Source: Pirellulales bacterium (GTDB lineage Bacteria > Planctomycetota > Planctomycetia > Pirellulales > JAEUIK01). Taken from it: a stretch of 64,000 nt of DNA. Positions 24,870 through 34,545 of the stretch are shown one piece after another. A model generated the notes under the pieces. The model was not told where the DNA came from. It saw nothing but the letters and a program-made list of their open reading frames with translations, and did no database searches. Each line of letters starts with the position of its first letter. Positions within the stretch are counted from its first letter, which is position 1. A program made the position numbers and the translations under genes. The DNA is taken from contig JAIBBZ010000018.1 of NCBI GenBank assembly GCA_019694435.1, forward strand, positions 43,852 to 107,851, given 5' to 3'.

Positions 24870-26552
24870 ATGGGTGCTGTGCACGTTGCGCTGTTGGCCG
24901 TGGCCGCGATCGGCTCCACCGATACGGTGCTGCTCGACTTCCAGGCGCCTTGGTGCGGACCATGTCAGCGCATGGCGCCGATCGTCGCCCAACTGCAAGC
25001 GCAGCAGTTCCCGATTCGCACCGTCGACTTCGACAGCAATCACGAACTCGCCACGCGATACGGCGTCAACAGCATCCCCTGCTTCGTACTGATCAAAGAC
25101 GGACAAGAGGTCGATCGCATCGTCGGCGCCGTGCAAGAACGAGAACTGGTCGAGATGTGCGCAAGGCACGGCGTCGGCCCAGCGGCGCCTGCGCAAAAGC
25201 CCGGCCTGTTCGGCGGCGCGTTGTCGCGCATCGGCGGAGGAAAATGGTTCGGTCGCGGTCGCGAGGCGGCGCCGCCTGTGCCCGGCGGCGCGGATCCCGA
25301 TGCGGCTGCACGCCAGGCCTATGCCGAGGCACCAGCCTTCGAACCGCCGCCGGCCGCGATCCCGACGGCTGCGACGTTTGCTCCGGCCGCTGCGCCTCCG
25401 GCTGAGTTGGCCGGCGCGCCGACAATGCCGGCTCCCCCGGCGATGTCACCGATCGGTCCGGCGGCGCCGGAGCAGCCCGCCTCTGCGCCGGGCGCCGACG
25501 CGCTTCTGGCCGCAACCGTGCGGTTGCGCATTCAAGAACCGAACGGCCACTCGGTGGGCACCGGCACCATCGTCGATGCTCGCGAGGGTGAAGCGTTGGT
25601 CGTCACCTGTGCGCACGTCTTTCGCGAATCGAAGGGCCAAGGCCAGATCACCGTCGATCTGTTCACGCCCGCCGTGGCGAACCTGCCCGGCCGGATGATC
25701 AGCTACGACCTCGAATCGGATGTGGCCCTCGTGGCCTTCCGGCCGGGCGGACCGGTGAGCATCGCGCGGGTGGCCCCGGCGATGTTCAACGTGCGCGAAG
25801 GCGACGGCGTGTTGACCATCGGCTGCAATCACGGCGAGCCGCCCACGGTCGTCTCGAGCCAGGTGTTGTCGCTGAACAAGTTTGCCGGAGCGCCGAATCT
25901 GCAGATTGCCGGCCAGCCCGTGCAAGGACGTAGCGGCGGCGGGCTGTTCTCGCGCGAGGGCTACCTGATCGGCGTCTGCAACGCGGCCGATCCCCAAGAC
26001 AATCAGGGGCTGTTTGCTGCTTTGCCGGCAGTGCAAAGCGAGTTGGACAAGATGCAACTAAGCGACGTATACCGGGCAACCCCGGCCGATCTGCAAATGG
26101 CCGCGGCCAGTGCGACACCGCAGATGCCCGACCAGATGCCGCTGGCGCCGCCGCCGGCCGCGCCGCATGCCGTCACGGCTCCCCCGGCCGCCGCCATGGT
26201 GCCCGTTGCCTTGGCCAACAGCACCAGCGCGCCGCCACCCTTGGCGCCGACGATGCCCACCGGCGCCGCCGCCAGCATGACGCCGGAAGAGCGCGCCACG
26301 CTTGCCGAGCTTGAATCGCGTACGGGCGACGCGGAGGTGATCTGCGTCATTCGGCCGTTGAACAATCCGCAGGCCAAGAGCGAGATTATCGTGCTCAACC
26401 AGGCCTCGCCGGAATTCATCCGGCAATTGTCCGCGGCCAAGGCGCAGCGGCCCCAGCGGCAGTTGACCTCGCTGGCCGTTCCGCGCGTGCCCCAGGCAAC
26501 GGCGACGACTGCCGTTGCGCCGGCGCAGCCGGTCAATCCTCGTACACGGTGA
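24870..26552 (+). CDS. Thioredoxin domain fused to a trypsin-like serine protease
   Basis: 560 residues. Residues about 15-105 form a thioredoxin domain with the redox motif WCGPC (28-32) and the cis-Pro segment NSIPCF. A Pro/Ala-rich linker (about 130-210) follows. Residues about 215-385 form a trypsin-like protease: GTGTIVDAREGEALVVTCAH with H249, SDVALVAF with D284, and GRSGGGLF with S355, so the triad is intact. A second Pro/Ala-rich segment and a 100-residue tail follow. The N-terminal hydrophobic run (AVHVALLAVAAIG) is short and may be a weak export signal. Its 3' end overlaps the convergent DUF11 gene by 20 bp. Such a fusion would suit redox-linked protein quality control in the envelope; that is inference. 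Confidence 0.82.
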   Translation: MGAVHVALLAVAAIGSTDTVLLDFQAPWCGPCQRMAPIVAQLQAQQFPIRTVDFDSNHELATRYGVNSIPCFVLIKDGQEVDRIVGAVQERELVEMCARHGVGPAAPAQKPGLFGGALSRIGGGKWFGRGREAAPPVPGGADPDAAARQAYAEAPAFEPPPAAIPTAATFAPAAAPPAELAGAPTMPAPPAMSPIGPAAPEQPASAPGADALLAATVRLRIQEPNGHSVGTGTIVDAREGEALVVTCAHVFRESKGQGQITVDLFTPAVANLPGRMISYDLESDVALVAFRPGGPVSIARVAPAMFNVREGDGVLTIGCNHGEPPTVVSSQVLSLNKFAGAPNLQIAGQPVQGRSGGGLFSREGYLIGVCNAADPQDNQGLFAALPAVQSELDKMQLSDVYRATPADLQMAAASATPQMPDQMPLAPPPAAPHAVTAPPAAAMVPVALANSTSAPPPLAPTMPTGAAASMTPEERATLAELESRTGDAEVICVIRPLNNPQAKSEIIVLNQASPEFIRQLSAAKAQRPQRQLTSLAVPRVPQATATTAVAPAQPVNPRTR

Positions 26553-28251
26553 CCAGGCACTCGGCCTGAATCACGTCGGGCTGCTCGGCACAACGGGCAT
26601 ACGCCGTCGCTCGGCCTTTACCGGCGCCCGCGCCGCGGAGGTGAACCGAGAAGGTGGTCGACTCGCCGGGCTCCAGCGCGGCAAGCGGAGCGAACACGAC
26701 GTCGCCGCTGTCGCACTTCGCCTCGGTCGCCCCAGAGGCTCCCGTGGCGTCCAATTCGTCGCCCAGCCGCAGGGCGACCTCGAGATTCGTGGCCGGCTTC
26801 GACCCGCGATTTGTGAGCCGGAGCTCGTGCACCGTCTCGGCGCCGATCTCGACGGCATCGTCCGCCGAGACCAGTTCGATCTCCAGCGCCGCGACGCCCT
26901 CGACTTGAATCACGCCTTCGACGCTCGCCGTGGCGCCGCCGTCGCCCGTGGCGCTGGCCGTCAAGGGCTGTTCGCCCGGCGCTTCGGCGGCCACGTTCAG
27001 TGTGACCGTGGTTTTGGTCTGGGGCTCCAAGCGGCCGAGGAACCAGGTGACCTGGCGCGAGGCGGCGTCGAAACCGCCGCCCGAACCGGCCGACACGAAC
27101 CGCAGGCCCGGCGGCAATTCGGCGGCCAACCGGACGTTGCTCGTCGCGGCCGGACCCGGGTTGTGTACCTCGAACGTGTAACTCGCCGGGCGACCGACGT
27201 AGCGCACCTTGGGGCCTGCGGCCGTGAGTTCGAGCGTGGGCCGCTCGACGACGACGGCACACGAGGCGTCGGCCACGGCCGAGTTGCCGACGTGGACGGT
27301 TCCCTGAATGTCATATTCGCCGGCCGCGGCCGGGGTACACGTGATTTCGATCGGGCGACTCTCGCCGGGACCCAGCGCACCGAGTGCATAGTGCACCTCG
27401 GGGCCGTCCGGATGTTGCAATCCTTCCGGCAGGCTTACGACCAACTCGATGTTGCTGGTCGCTTCGCCACGATTGACGACGGTGAACGCGAGCGTTTCGC
27501 TGCGGCCAAGCTGCCATTGCGAGTTCGCCGTGGCCGTCAATTCAAGTTGCGGACGGATGACGCTCAGCGCGCCGGCGGCGACCGTGGTCGAACGCACCGT
27601 GGCGGTAGGGACCAGGTTGCCTTGGCCCGTGGGCGTCAGTTGCAGCGCGATGCGGCGCGAGGCCCCGGCGTCGAGTTGGCCCAGGTTCCAAGTGCAGATG
27701 GTGCCGTCGGCTTCGGCGGGCGGCTCCGAGCCGTTGAGCATCAGCCCAGCCGGTAGCTCGGCTTGAACCACGACCTCATGCGCCATGGCTGCGCCACGGT
27801 TTTGTACGACCAGCGCGCCTTCGACGGCCTGCTCGGTCGTCGCCGCGGCGGGCAGTTTCCAACTGAGTGAGATGGACGCGACCGGAGCCGGCTGGCTCGA
27901 CGCCTGTGGCGCGGGACCAGCGATGTTCAACATCGGGGCCTCGGCCACGGGCATCGTGCGCGGGGCCGCTTCGTAGGCGGCGCGCTGCATCGGCCCGGTT
28001 TCCCGGCGCTGGGGAAAGCGCCGAGCCGAGTCGCTACCCCCAGGCAACAGCGGCGGACAAATCCGCTGCTTCTTGGGCGATGCAGCGGTGGGCGCCGGTG
28101 CCGTAATGTCAGGCGACGCAGCGAGCCGTTCGACGGGAGCTTCCCACGGCGATTCCGGCGGTCCGGCGATCGTGGGCGTGATGACGGCGAAATAGCTCGC
28201 CGCTAGCACCGCCAAGGCGGCAACGGTCAATTGACCCAGCATCCGTGCCAT
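26533..28251 (-). CDS. Secreted DUF11/CARDB-repeat protein
   Basis: 572 residues. A hydrophobic N-terminus (LTVAALAVLAASYFAVI) acts as signal or anchor, then a Pro/Ala-rich region, then about four beta-sandwich repeats of the DUF11/CARDB type marked by VVQNRGAAMAHEVVVQAELP, VVNRGEATSNIELVVSLPEG, EVHNPGPAATSNVRLAAELP and LTNRGSKPATNLEVALRLGD. Such repeats occur in adhesins and extracellular proteins. It is the third gene on the strand after the sigma factor and its membrane partner, separated by 194 bp, so it may be part of that regulon. The 3' end overlaps the convergent protease gene by 20 bp. Confidence 0.8.
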   Translation of the reverse strand: MARMLGQLTVAALAVLAASYFAVITPTIAGPPESPWEAPVERLAASPDITAPAPTAASPKKQRICPPLLPGGSDSARRFPQRRETGPMQRAAYEAAPRTMPVAEAPMLNIAGPAPQASSQPAPVASISLSWKLPAAATTEQAVEGALVVQNRGAAMAHEVVVQAELPAGLMLNGSEPPAEADGTICTWNLGQLDAGASRRIALQLTPTGQGNLVPTATVRSTTVAAGALSVIRPQLELTATANSQWQLGRSETLAFTVVNRGEATSNIELVVSLPEGLQHPDGPEVHYALGALGPGESRPIEITCTPAAAGEYDIQGTVHVGNSAVADASCAVVVERPTLELTAAGPKVRYVGRPASYTFEVHNPGPAATSNVRLAAELPPGLRFVSAGSGGGFDAASRQVTWFLGRLEPQTKTTVTLNVAAEAPGEQPLTASATGDGGATASVEGVIQVEGVAALEIELVSADDAVEIGAETVHELRLTNRGSKPATNLEVALRLGDELDATGASGATEAKCDSGDVVFAPLAALEPGESTTFSVHLRGAGAGKGRATAYARCAEQPDVIQAECLVTVYED

Positions 28252-28445
28252 GGTCGCGTCCCCGATGAGCAGGAGGGATAAGGAGCCTTGCAGGGCCGAG
28301 CGGTGATCGTGCCAGCGCAGCTAGCGCGGCACATCGACATCGGCCCACAAGCCGGCTCATGTATCGACCGGGGGGACTGCGAAAATGCAGACGATTCCGT
28401 GGACTTTGCGGCCTTGCTGGCGCGGCGCCTGCTTGCACCGGACGG

Positions 28446-29708
28446 TTAAGCGCCCGGCAGCTCAGCCGCAGGGATGACCGCCGCGGCCGGCGTTGCCTCG
28501 GACGCATTGGCCTTCAAATGCGCGGCCGGTTCGTACCACGCATCGGGACGCGGTTGTTCCGCGACCAGATCGACAGTCATCATCGTCAGGCCGCAGAACT
28601 TCGAGAAGGGCTGCCAGTGAAACTGAATCCGCCGCATGACGCCCGTGTCGGGATGGGCCCAAAGGTCCATTAAGTAGGGCTGATGAGGCTGCAGCGACTT
28701 TGGCCGGCAGCGGATGCGCTGCCAGGCCACGTACGGATCGGACAATGTCTGGCTCGAGGCATACGTCGCCGGCGACTCGCGCGGGTCGATCATCTCGGCG
28801 GGCAACAACTCGAGATCGAAATACTTGCGGGCCTCGTCGAGCAAAGCGGTCAACTGCAGCTCGGGCATCGTGATGCCCTCGTCGCGCGCCCAGGCCAGCG
28901 TGAGCTTGGGATCTTTGCGGCCCAGAACGATATTGAACGGGTTGACCATCCAGCCTTGGCGCCCGTTGCTGCCGATCCACAGGTCGCCGAGCATCGTGGG
29001 ATGGCGGAGGACGAACTTGTCGCCGCCGCGCACGTACAGGTCGGTCACCACGTGCGACTCGGTACCCTTGATCAAGTCCTGGAAGCGCGCCTTGACGTGA
29101 TAATGGCGATCCTTGGGTTGCGCCGCGGCGCGGTACATCGCGTCGACCGCCGCCTGGACCGTTTGTTGTCCGGAGGATGTCCACGACAGGAACAGGGCCA
29201 CGCCGCTGACGGCCACGGCCGTGGCCAGAATCGCCGCGATCCGGCCGATCGTGCTCGTGCGTCGGCGCATTCCCTGCACCGATCGCACGGCAACGCGCTC
29301 CCTGGCCATGACTGTTGACACGGGCTGCGGCGCGCTCTCCGCGTGGACCGCCGCCATCACGCGGGCGACGCGCGCCTCGCGCTGGCGATGGGCGAGCGTG
29401 CCTTCCGCCGACGTGGGAGAAAAGCACTGCTCGAGCAGCACGTGCATGAATTGAAGATCGGCCGCGTCGCGCCGCGACTCGGGATCGGTAGGCAAAGCGG
29501 CCGCCGCCGGTTCGAGAGTCGGCGACCCCTGCTGGGGAACCGGCGACGTGCCCCCAGCGGTGTGCGAATCCGCGTCGTTGTCCAGCGCCTCGCTCGACCA
29601 GGCGACCGCCTCGGCAGAGATCTCCCGTGGTGGGTGCGGCTCGGCACTGAAAGGTTCTGAATAATCGTCGCCGGATGAATCGTGGTAATCGTCGTTGGTG
29701 TAGGTCAT
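28446..29708 (-). CDS. Single-pass membrane protein, probable sigma-factor partner (anti-sigma-like)
   Basis: 420 residues. An acidic N-terminal cytoplasmic part of about 150 residues is followed by one transmembrane helix (IAAILATAVAVSGVALFLSW) and an extracytoplasmic domain of about 250 residues (VQAAVDAMYRAAAQPKDRHY…). The ATG at 29708 overlaps the stop of the ECF sigma gene by four bases, the usual arrangement of a sigma factor and its anti-sigma. No zinc-binding anti-sigma motif (HxxxCxxC) is visible, so this would be a different type of partner. The external domain looks like an outer-membrane-lipoprotein-sorting/LolA-like beta domain by pattern only. Confidence 0.65.
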   Translation of the reverse strand: MTYTNDDYHDSSGDDYSEPFSAEPHPPREISAEAVAWSSEALDNDADSHTAGGTSPVPQQGSPTLEPAAAALPTDPESRRDAADLQFMHVLLEQCFSPTSAEGTLAHRQREARVARVMAAVHAESAPQPVSTVMARERVAVRSVQGMRRRTSTIGRIAAILATAVAVSGVALFLSWTSSGQQTVQAAVDAMYRAAAQPKDRHYHVKARFQDLIKGTESHVVTDLYVRGGDKFVLRHPTMLGDLWIGSNGRQGWMVNPFNIVLGRKDPKLTLAWARDEGITMPELQLTALLDEARKYFDLELLPAEMIDPRESPATYASSQTLSDPYVAWQRIRCRPKSLQPHQPYLMDLWAHPDTGVMRRIQFHWQPFSKFCGLTMMTVDLVAEQPRPDAWYEPAAHLKANASEATPAAAVIPAAELPGA

Positions 29709-30244
29709 GACATCACCCCCGCGAGCGTAAGTTTTCTTCGCAAGCAATCCAGCAGTCGGATGCGGCCGCGCTGTAAGCGCTTCTTCGTCGCCTCGCCCGA
29801 GATGTCGAGCCGCTCGGCCAGCCGGGCCCCGTGCAGGCCTTCGCGGTAGCGCAGCTCGACCGCCAGCCGGTAGGTCTCCGGAAGTTGTTCCAGGCAATCG
29901 CGCAGGCCGTCGAGTTTCTCATCGAGCGTGTCGCCCGGGCTCTGCGCCAAGGCGGCATGTCGGGCTTCGAGGTGCTCGAGGATATCGGCATCGCAGAGCA
30001 ACATGGATCGTGCCGACTTGCGGCGATGGGCCAGGATCAGCTTGGCGGCGATTCCCCGCAGCCAAGGGCCGAAGGGGCGCGTCTTGTCGAAGCGGTGCAG
30101 GTTGCGCCAGGCGGTCAGCATGGTCTCCTGAAACAGATCGTCGACGACGCTGGGATCGCGCACGGCACACCGCAGGAACACGGTGAGCATGTCCGCGTGC
30201 TCGCGCACGAGAATCTGGAACAGGTCCTGGGAGTCCATCGACAT
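29705..30244 (-). CDS. ECF-type RNA polymerase sigma factor
   Basis: About 179 residues with sigma region 2 (VDDLFQETMLTAWRNLHRFD, PWLRGIAAKLILAHRRKS) and region 4 (LEQLPETYRLAVELRYREGL, LAERLDISGEATKKRLQRGR), the helix-turn-helix that reads the -35 element. Length and spacing fit ECF sigma factors of the planctomycete type. In-frame ATGs occur at 30277, 30244 and 30238; 30244 or 30238 match the usual N-terminus (…SQDLFQILVREHADML). It is translationally coupled to the membrane protein downstream, its likely regulator. Confidence 0.9.
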   Translation of the reverse strand: MSMDSQDLFQILVREHADMLTVFLRCAVRDPSVVDDLFQETMLTAWRNLHRFDKTRPFGPWLRGIAAKLILAHRRKSARSMLLCDADILEHLEARHAALAQSPGDTLDEKLDGLRDCLEQLPETYRLAVELRYREGLHGARLAERLDISGEATKKRLQRGRIRLLDCLRRKLTLAGVMS

Positions 30245-30482
30245 CGACGGCGGTCCAACCGGCTCGATTCGCACCATCGCCGGGGATCGGCCTCGGATGC
30301 CGCGGCACCCAGCAGAAACCTCGTGAGGGCGTTACTGCAGATTGTCCCATCCCATACGGTCGGGGACAGCACCGGCGAGGGGTGCGGCGACTTGCCCGGC
30401 ACGGGGTGAATTGGGCTCGGCGGTCGAAAGTCCATGAAAGAGAAGAAGTTGCGACGCTGCTTGGCGGGAAGGCCCGCGGTCG

Positions 30483-33251
30483 CTAGGCTCTTTTCCGCCT
30501 GCTCGGGGGGGGCACGGCCTTGGTTTCAAAGGGCGGCTCCTCGACATCCTCGTCCGCCACTTCGTCCTCGTCGAATTCCTCCTCTTCAGCCTCTGCGTCC
30601 TCGGCTTCGTCGAATTCGCCGTCTTCGTAGGCCTCTTCCTCCGCGTCGTCTTCGGCGGCTTCTTCTTCGTAGTCGTCTTCCTCCTCGACCGCTTCTTCGT
30701 CCTCGTCATGAGGCTTGAAGCGGTTACGCGGCACGGCCGGCGCAGCGTTCATCCAGTCGGGCGCCGACGGCGCAGCCGGTGCCGCACGGTTGCCGCTCGG
30801 CGCGGGAGGCGCAGCAGCGCCCGGCACAGGCGCGGCGCCGCCCTGTTGCATCTCGGTCCATTGCTCGGGAGTCAACAGCACCTCGCGGGCCTGCGAGCCG
30901 TTGTAATTGCCGACAAAGCCGTCCTCGGCCATGAAATCGACCAGCCGCGCCGCCCGGCCATAGCCGATACCCAGCGCACGCTGCAACAGCGACACGCTGC
31001 CACGACCCTCGCGCACCACGACGTCGACGGCCGCTTCGTAGAGTTCGTCGCGGCTCTTGAGCGCCGCCATGCCACCCCCCTCGGCGCTGGCCGCGGGGCG
31101 CAACTGGACCAGCTCCTTGACGAACTGCGGCTCGCTCGTGCCCACGAAGTCAATCACGCGGTTGATTTCATCGTCGGAGATGAACGTGCCCTGGCCGCGC
31201 AGCAGGGTGCTGGTGCCCGGCCAGAGGAACAACATGTCGCCGTTGCCCAGGAGCTTGTCGGCGCCCATTTCGTCGAGTACCACGCGGCTGTCGGTGCGGC
31301 TGGCCACCTGGAACGCAATCCGCGCGGGCAGGTTCGATTTGATCAGGCCCGTGATGACGTCGACCGTCGGTTTTTGCGTGGCCAGCACCAGGTGGATGCC
31401 GACGGCCCGGCTCTTTTGCGCCAGGCGAATGATGTGCTGTTCGACCTCTTTAGCCGCTGTCATCATCAGGTCGGCCATCTCGTCGGCCACGATGACGATG
31501 TAGGGCAGGTTCGTCGGGATCTGGGTGCGTTCCTCGTCGCTTTCCGGCTGCAGCCGGTCCATCAGCTCTTCTTCGCCCAGCTGGTTGTAGCTGCTGATGT
31601 GACGCACGCCGGCGCGCGCCAAGAGCGCATATCGCTCTTCCATCTTTTCGACGGCCCAGGCCAGGATCGCCTCGGCCTTGCCCATGTCGGTCACCACCGG
31701 GTGCATCAGGTGCGGTAGCGACTTGTAGGGGCTCAGCTCGACCATCTTCGGGTCGATCAACAGCATCTTCACTTCATCGGGCCGGCGGGTCATGATCATC
31801 GAGGTGATGATCGTGTTGAGGCACACGCTCTTGCCCGTGCCGGTGCGCCCGGCGATCAGCAGGTGCGGCAGGGTCGTCAGATCGATCACCAGCGGCTTGC
31901 CCGAGACATCCTTGCCCAGGAAGATCGGGATCCGCATCTTGGTCACTCGGCCATTGGCCTCTTCCATCACCTCGCGCAGGCGTACCAATTGACGCTCGGC
32001 GTTGGGTACTTCGATGCCCACGGTGTTCTTGCCCGGGATGGGCGCCACGATGCGCACGCTCGGCACCCGCAGGGCGATCGCCAGATCGTCGGCCAGGCTG
32101 GTGATCTTGCTCAGCCGCAGGCCGGCTTCGAGCTCGACTTCGAACTGCGCGATGACGGGCCCGGTCTCGATTTCCACGACGCGCACCTGGAAACCGAAAT
32201 CGGCGAACGTCTTCTCGAGAATCTTGGCCTTCCGGCGAACGTCCTTTTCCTGCTCTTCGTACGCGACGCCCTCGGCCTCGAGCAGCATCGAGATGGGGGG
32301 CAGCTCGTAATCCTCGGCATCGTCTTCGCGCCGGCTGGCTGCTTCGAGCTCGGCCAGCATGGCCTGCCGTTCGGCGCTCGACTTCGGCCCGCGCAAGCGG
32401 AGCGCCGCAGCCAAACGCGAGGCCATGCCTGTGGCCGGCTTGGCGGCGGCGGTTTCTTCTTCGGCTGCTTCGGTCTCGTCGTCCGTGGCTTCTTCCGCGT
32501 CGTCGGCTTCCTCGGCTACGGGCTCCGGCTTCGCGGCCGATTTGGGATTGACGATCCGCACCGTCGAAGCGGCCTCCTCTTCCTCCTCGGCCTCGGCGGC
32601 GGGCGCTTCGGCGGGTTTCAGCCGAATCTTGCCGTTGTGCTTGATCGTCGGCGCACTGCTGCGGCGGCGCTCGTAAGCGTCGCGGGCCAGCATCAGCCCT
32701 CGGCTGACCTGTTTGACCGGTCGTCCCAGCACGATCGCTACCAGCCGGACGAGCACATAATCGGTGCACAGCAGCAGCCCGCCGATGATGGCGCTGATCA
32801 CGAGCACGTAGGCCCCGGCCGTCGCGAGATGCGCGCGGAACCACGCCTCGAGTACGGCGCCCAAGTAGCCGCCGGCACCGATCACCGGGCCGGGGGACAG
32901 GCCCGGCAGCGACATCGCCGCGAGCGTCGCCAGGCCCGTCAGCGACAGGGTCCAGCCGACGAACCGCAGCCAGGGTTCGGCGATCGGTCGCCGGGCCAGC
33001 AGAATCGCGTCGAATGCGATCAGCGAGATGAGCAGGTAGTAGCCGCCGACGCCCAGAGCGGTGAACAGTGCGGTGGCCACGAGATGTCCCGCGCGCCCGC
33101 ACAGATTGTGCACCTGGTCATGGGCCGGCAACACGAGCGTGCTCGGCGGATCGGCCGGGTCGTAAGTGACCAGGGCCAGCGCAAGAAAGATATTCCAGCC
33201 CAGCAGGGCCAGCGCGAGCAGATCGAGCTTGAGATTTCGCTGTTCGAGCAT
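30483..33251 (-). CDS. ftsK: DNA translocase FtsK/SpoIIIE
   Basis: 922 residues. The N-terminal ~170 residues contain four or five transmembrane helices, then an acidic linker, then the motor: alpha/beta domain (PPISMLLEAEGVAYEEQ), Walker A GRTGTGKSVCLN, Walker B MLLIDPKM, and QIPTNLPYIVIVADEMADLM. The gamma winged helix that reads KOPS is present (DELYEAAVDVVVREGRGSVS). Unlike most FtsK proteins the sequence does not stop there but continues about 125 residues with a Pro/Ala segment and a highly acidic Glu/Asp tail ending in SRRKRA. It acts at the division septum to clear chromosomal DNA and activate dimer resolution. Confidence 0.93.
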   Translation of the reverse strand: MLEQRNLKLDLLALALLGWNIFLALALVTYDPADPPSTLVLPAHDQVHNLCGRAGHLVATALFTALGVGGYYLLISLIAFDAILLARRPIAEPWLRFVGWTLSLTGLATLAAMSLPGLSPGPVIGAGGYLGAVLEAWFRAHLATAGAYVLVISAIIGGLLLCTDYVLVRLVAIVLGRPVKQVSRGLMLARDAYERRRSSAPTIKHNGKIRLKPAEAPAAEAEEEEEAASTVRIVNPKSAAKPEPVAEEADDAEEATDDETEAAEEETAAAKPATGMASRLAAALRLRGPKSSAERQAMLAELEAASRREDDAEDYELPPISMLLEAEGVAYEEQEKDVRRKAKILEKTFADFGFQVRVVEIETGPVIAQFEVELEAGLRLSKITSLADDLAIALRVPSVRIVAPIPGKNTVGIEVPNAERQLVRLREVMEEANGRVTKMRIPIFLGKDVSGKPLVIDLTTLPHLLIAGRTGTGKSVCLNTIITSMIMTRRPDEVKMLLIDPKMVELSPYKSLPHLMHPVVTDMGKAEAILAWAVEKMEERYALLARAGVRHISSYNQLGEEELMDRLQPESDEERTQIPTNLPYIVIVADEMADLMMTAAKEVEQHIIRLAQKSRAVGIHLVLATQKPTVDVITGLIKSNLPARIAFQVASRTDSRVVLDEMGADKLLGNGDMLFLWPGTSTLLRGQGTFISDDEINRVIDFVGTSEPQFVKELVQLRPAASAEGGGMAALKSRDELYEAAVDVVVREGRGSVSLLQRALGIGYGRAARLVDFMAEDGFVGNYNGSQAREVLLTPEQWTEMQQGGAAPVPGAAAPPAPSGNRAAPAAPSAPDWMNAAPAVPRNRFKPHDEDEEAVEEEDDYEEEAAEDDAEEEAYEDGEFDEAEDAEAEEEEFDEDEVADEDVEEPPFETKAVPPPSRRKRA

Positions 33252-33654
33252 GTTGGCGTTTGGTCGAGGTCAGCGACCATGCACCCGGTGCTCTGGCGGC
33301 CTGCTCGGCGCCAGAGCGTCCATGCCCGAAGGCAAACCGTGTTGTCCTCGGATTGTTTCGGCGCGCCGCGACAGAAGATTTGAATGCGTCGCGCCGCGGC
33401 GCTGCAGGTTGCCCGAACGGGACAGCCTGGCCAGCGCGTGCGTTGTGCACATCCGGAACTTGCGGCCGCGGCGGCGGATTCGCTCCACCCCCGCGGCGCG
33501 CACGAGACGTGACCTCGCACAAGTTTACCCGCGCCCTGGCAGCGAGCGGGCAACGCCAGCGTGACAACGCGGCCTGCCGCGCGGTCTTCTTGCGCGGCAG
33601 TAACGACGGCGAAGAGTTTGCGGTGGGCGGCGCGACGGACCCAAGCCGCGCGGC
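33252..33654. other. Non-coding interval between truB and ftsK
   Basis: About 400 bp of very GC-rich DNA separating truB from ftsK, both leftward. Short frames exist on both strands but lack coding features. It presumably carries the ftsK promoter; none was recognised by eye. Confidence 0.55.
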
Positions 33655-34545
33655 TCAACCGTCCGTGGCCGCGGCGAAGTTTGGCGACGCAAACCACAAG
33701 TCGCCTCGCCGCCGCAAAACGCCTAGCAATTGCTCGTTGTCGTCGATCGCCGCCAACAACGAGATGGCCGGGTCGTGCGCCAACTGCAAAGGTCGGCCGT
33801 GCGCAAGTTCTTGCCGCAAGGTCGGGTCGATCCGTTGTTGCGGGATATCTCCCAGGGCCGCTAACGCCGGCAATAGGAACGACCGCCAGGCATCGGTCTC
33901 GAAAGCTTCGAGCGAGCAGCTCTGGTCGAGTGTGAAGCGGCCAACTGCCGTGCGGACCAGCGCGGTCATGACGGCTCCGGTGCCGAGTCCCGCGGCCAGG
34001 TCGCGACCCAGGGCCCGAACGTAGGTGCCCGAGCTGCAATCGATGTCAATTTCCAGGTGGGGATATTCGTACTTCAGCACTTCACAGCGGTCGACGCGAA
34101 TGGGCCGCGGCGCGAGTTCCACCGCGCGCCCCGCCCGTGCCAGTCGATAAGAGCGCCGGCCGTCGACTTTGATGGCGGAGAAAGCCGGCGGGCGTTGCTG
34201 CAATTCGCCGGTGAGGTTGCCGGCGGCCGCCTCGATTTGGTCGCGCGAGGGCACAGGCGGCGCCTGCAATTCGACGAGCTCTCCCTCGATGTCGTCGGTT
34301 TCGCTGGTTACGCCGAGCTGGAAACCAGCGCGATACGACTTGGTCTGAGCCTGGACGAACTCGATCAATCGCGTGGCCCGACCAACGCAAACAACCAGCA
34401 CGCCGGTCGCGAGGGGGTCGAGCGTTCCGGCGTGACCGGCTTTGGCGGGGCGAACGGCGCGCGCAACCACATCGATCGCGGCTCGCGAGGAGATCCCGCG
34501 CGGTTTAACGATGCTTATCAGGGCGCTCTCGATCGATGCAGACAC
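33655..34545 (-). CDS. truB: tRNA pseudouridine(55) synthase TruB
   Basis: About 296 residues from the chosen start. The core GHAGTLDPLATGVLVVCVG carries the catalytic Asp of the TruB family, and RPPAFSAIKVDGRRSYRLAR, CSSGTYVRALGRDLA and GAVMTALVRTAVGRF are the conserved TruB blocks. It isomerises U55 in the T-loop of tRNAs. The frame is open to 34695, but the upstream part includes an A/T-rich stretch that looks non-coding. A GTG at 34545, placing SASIESALISIVKPRGISS at the terminus, suits the family better. A GTG at 34578 is another option. The C-terminus is a short PUA-like domain. Confidence 0.9.
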   Translation of the reverse strand: MSASIESALISIVKPRGISSRAAIDVVARAVRPAKAGHAGTLDPLATGVLVVCVGRATRLIEFVQAQTKSYRAGFQLGVTSETDDIEGELVELQAPPVPSRDQIEAAAGNLTGELQQRPPAFSAIKVDGRRSYRLARAGRAVELAPRPIRVDRCEVLKYEYPHLEIDIDCSSGTYVRALGRDLAAGLGTGAVMTALVRTAVGRFTLDQSCSLEAFETDAWRSFLLPALAALGDIPQQRIDPTLRQELAHGRPLQLAHDPAISLLAAIDDNEQLLGVLRRRGDLWFASPNFAAATDG

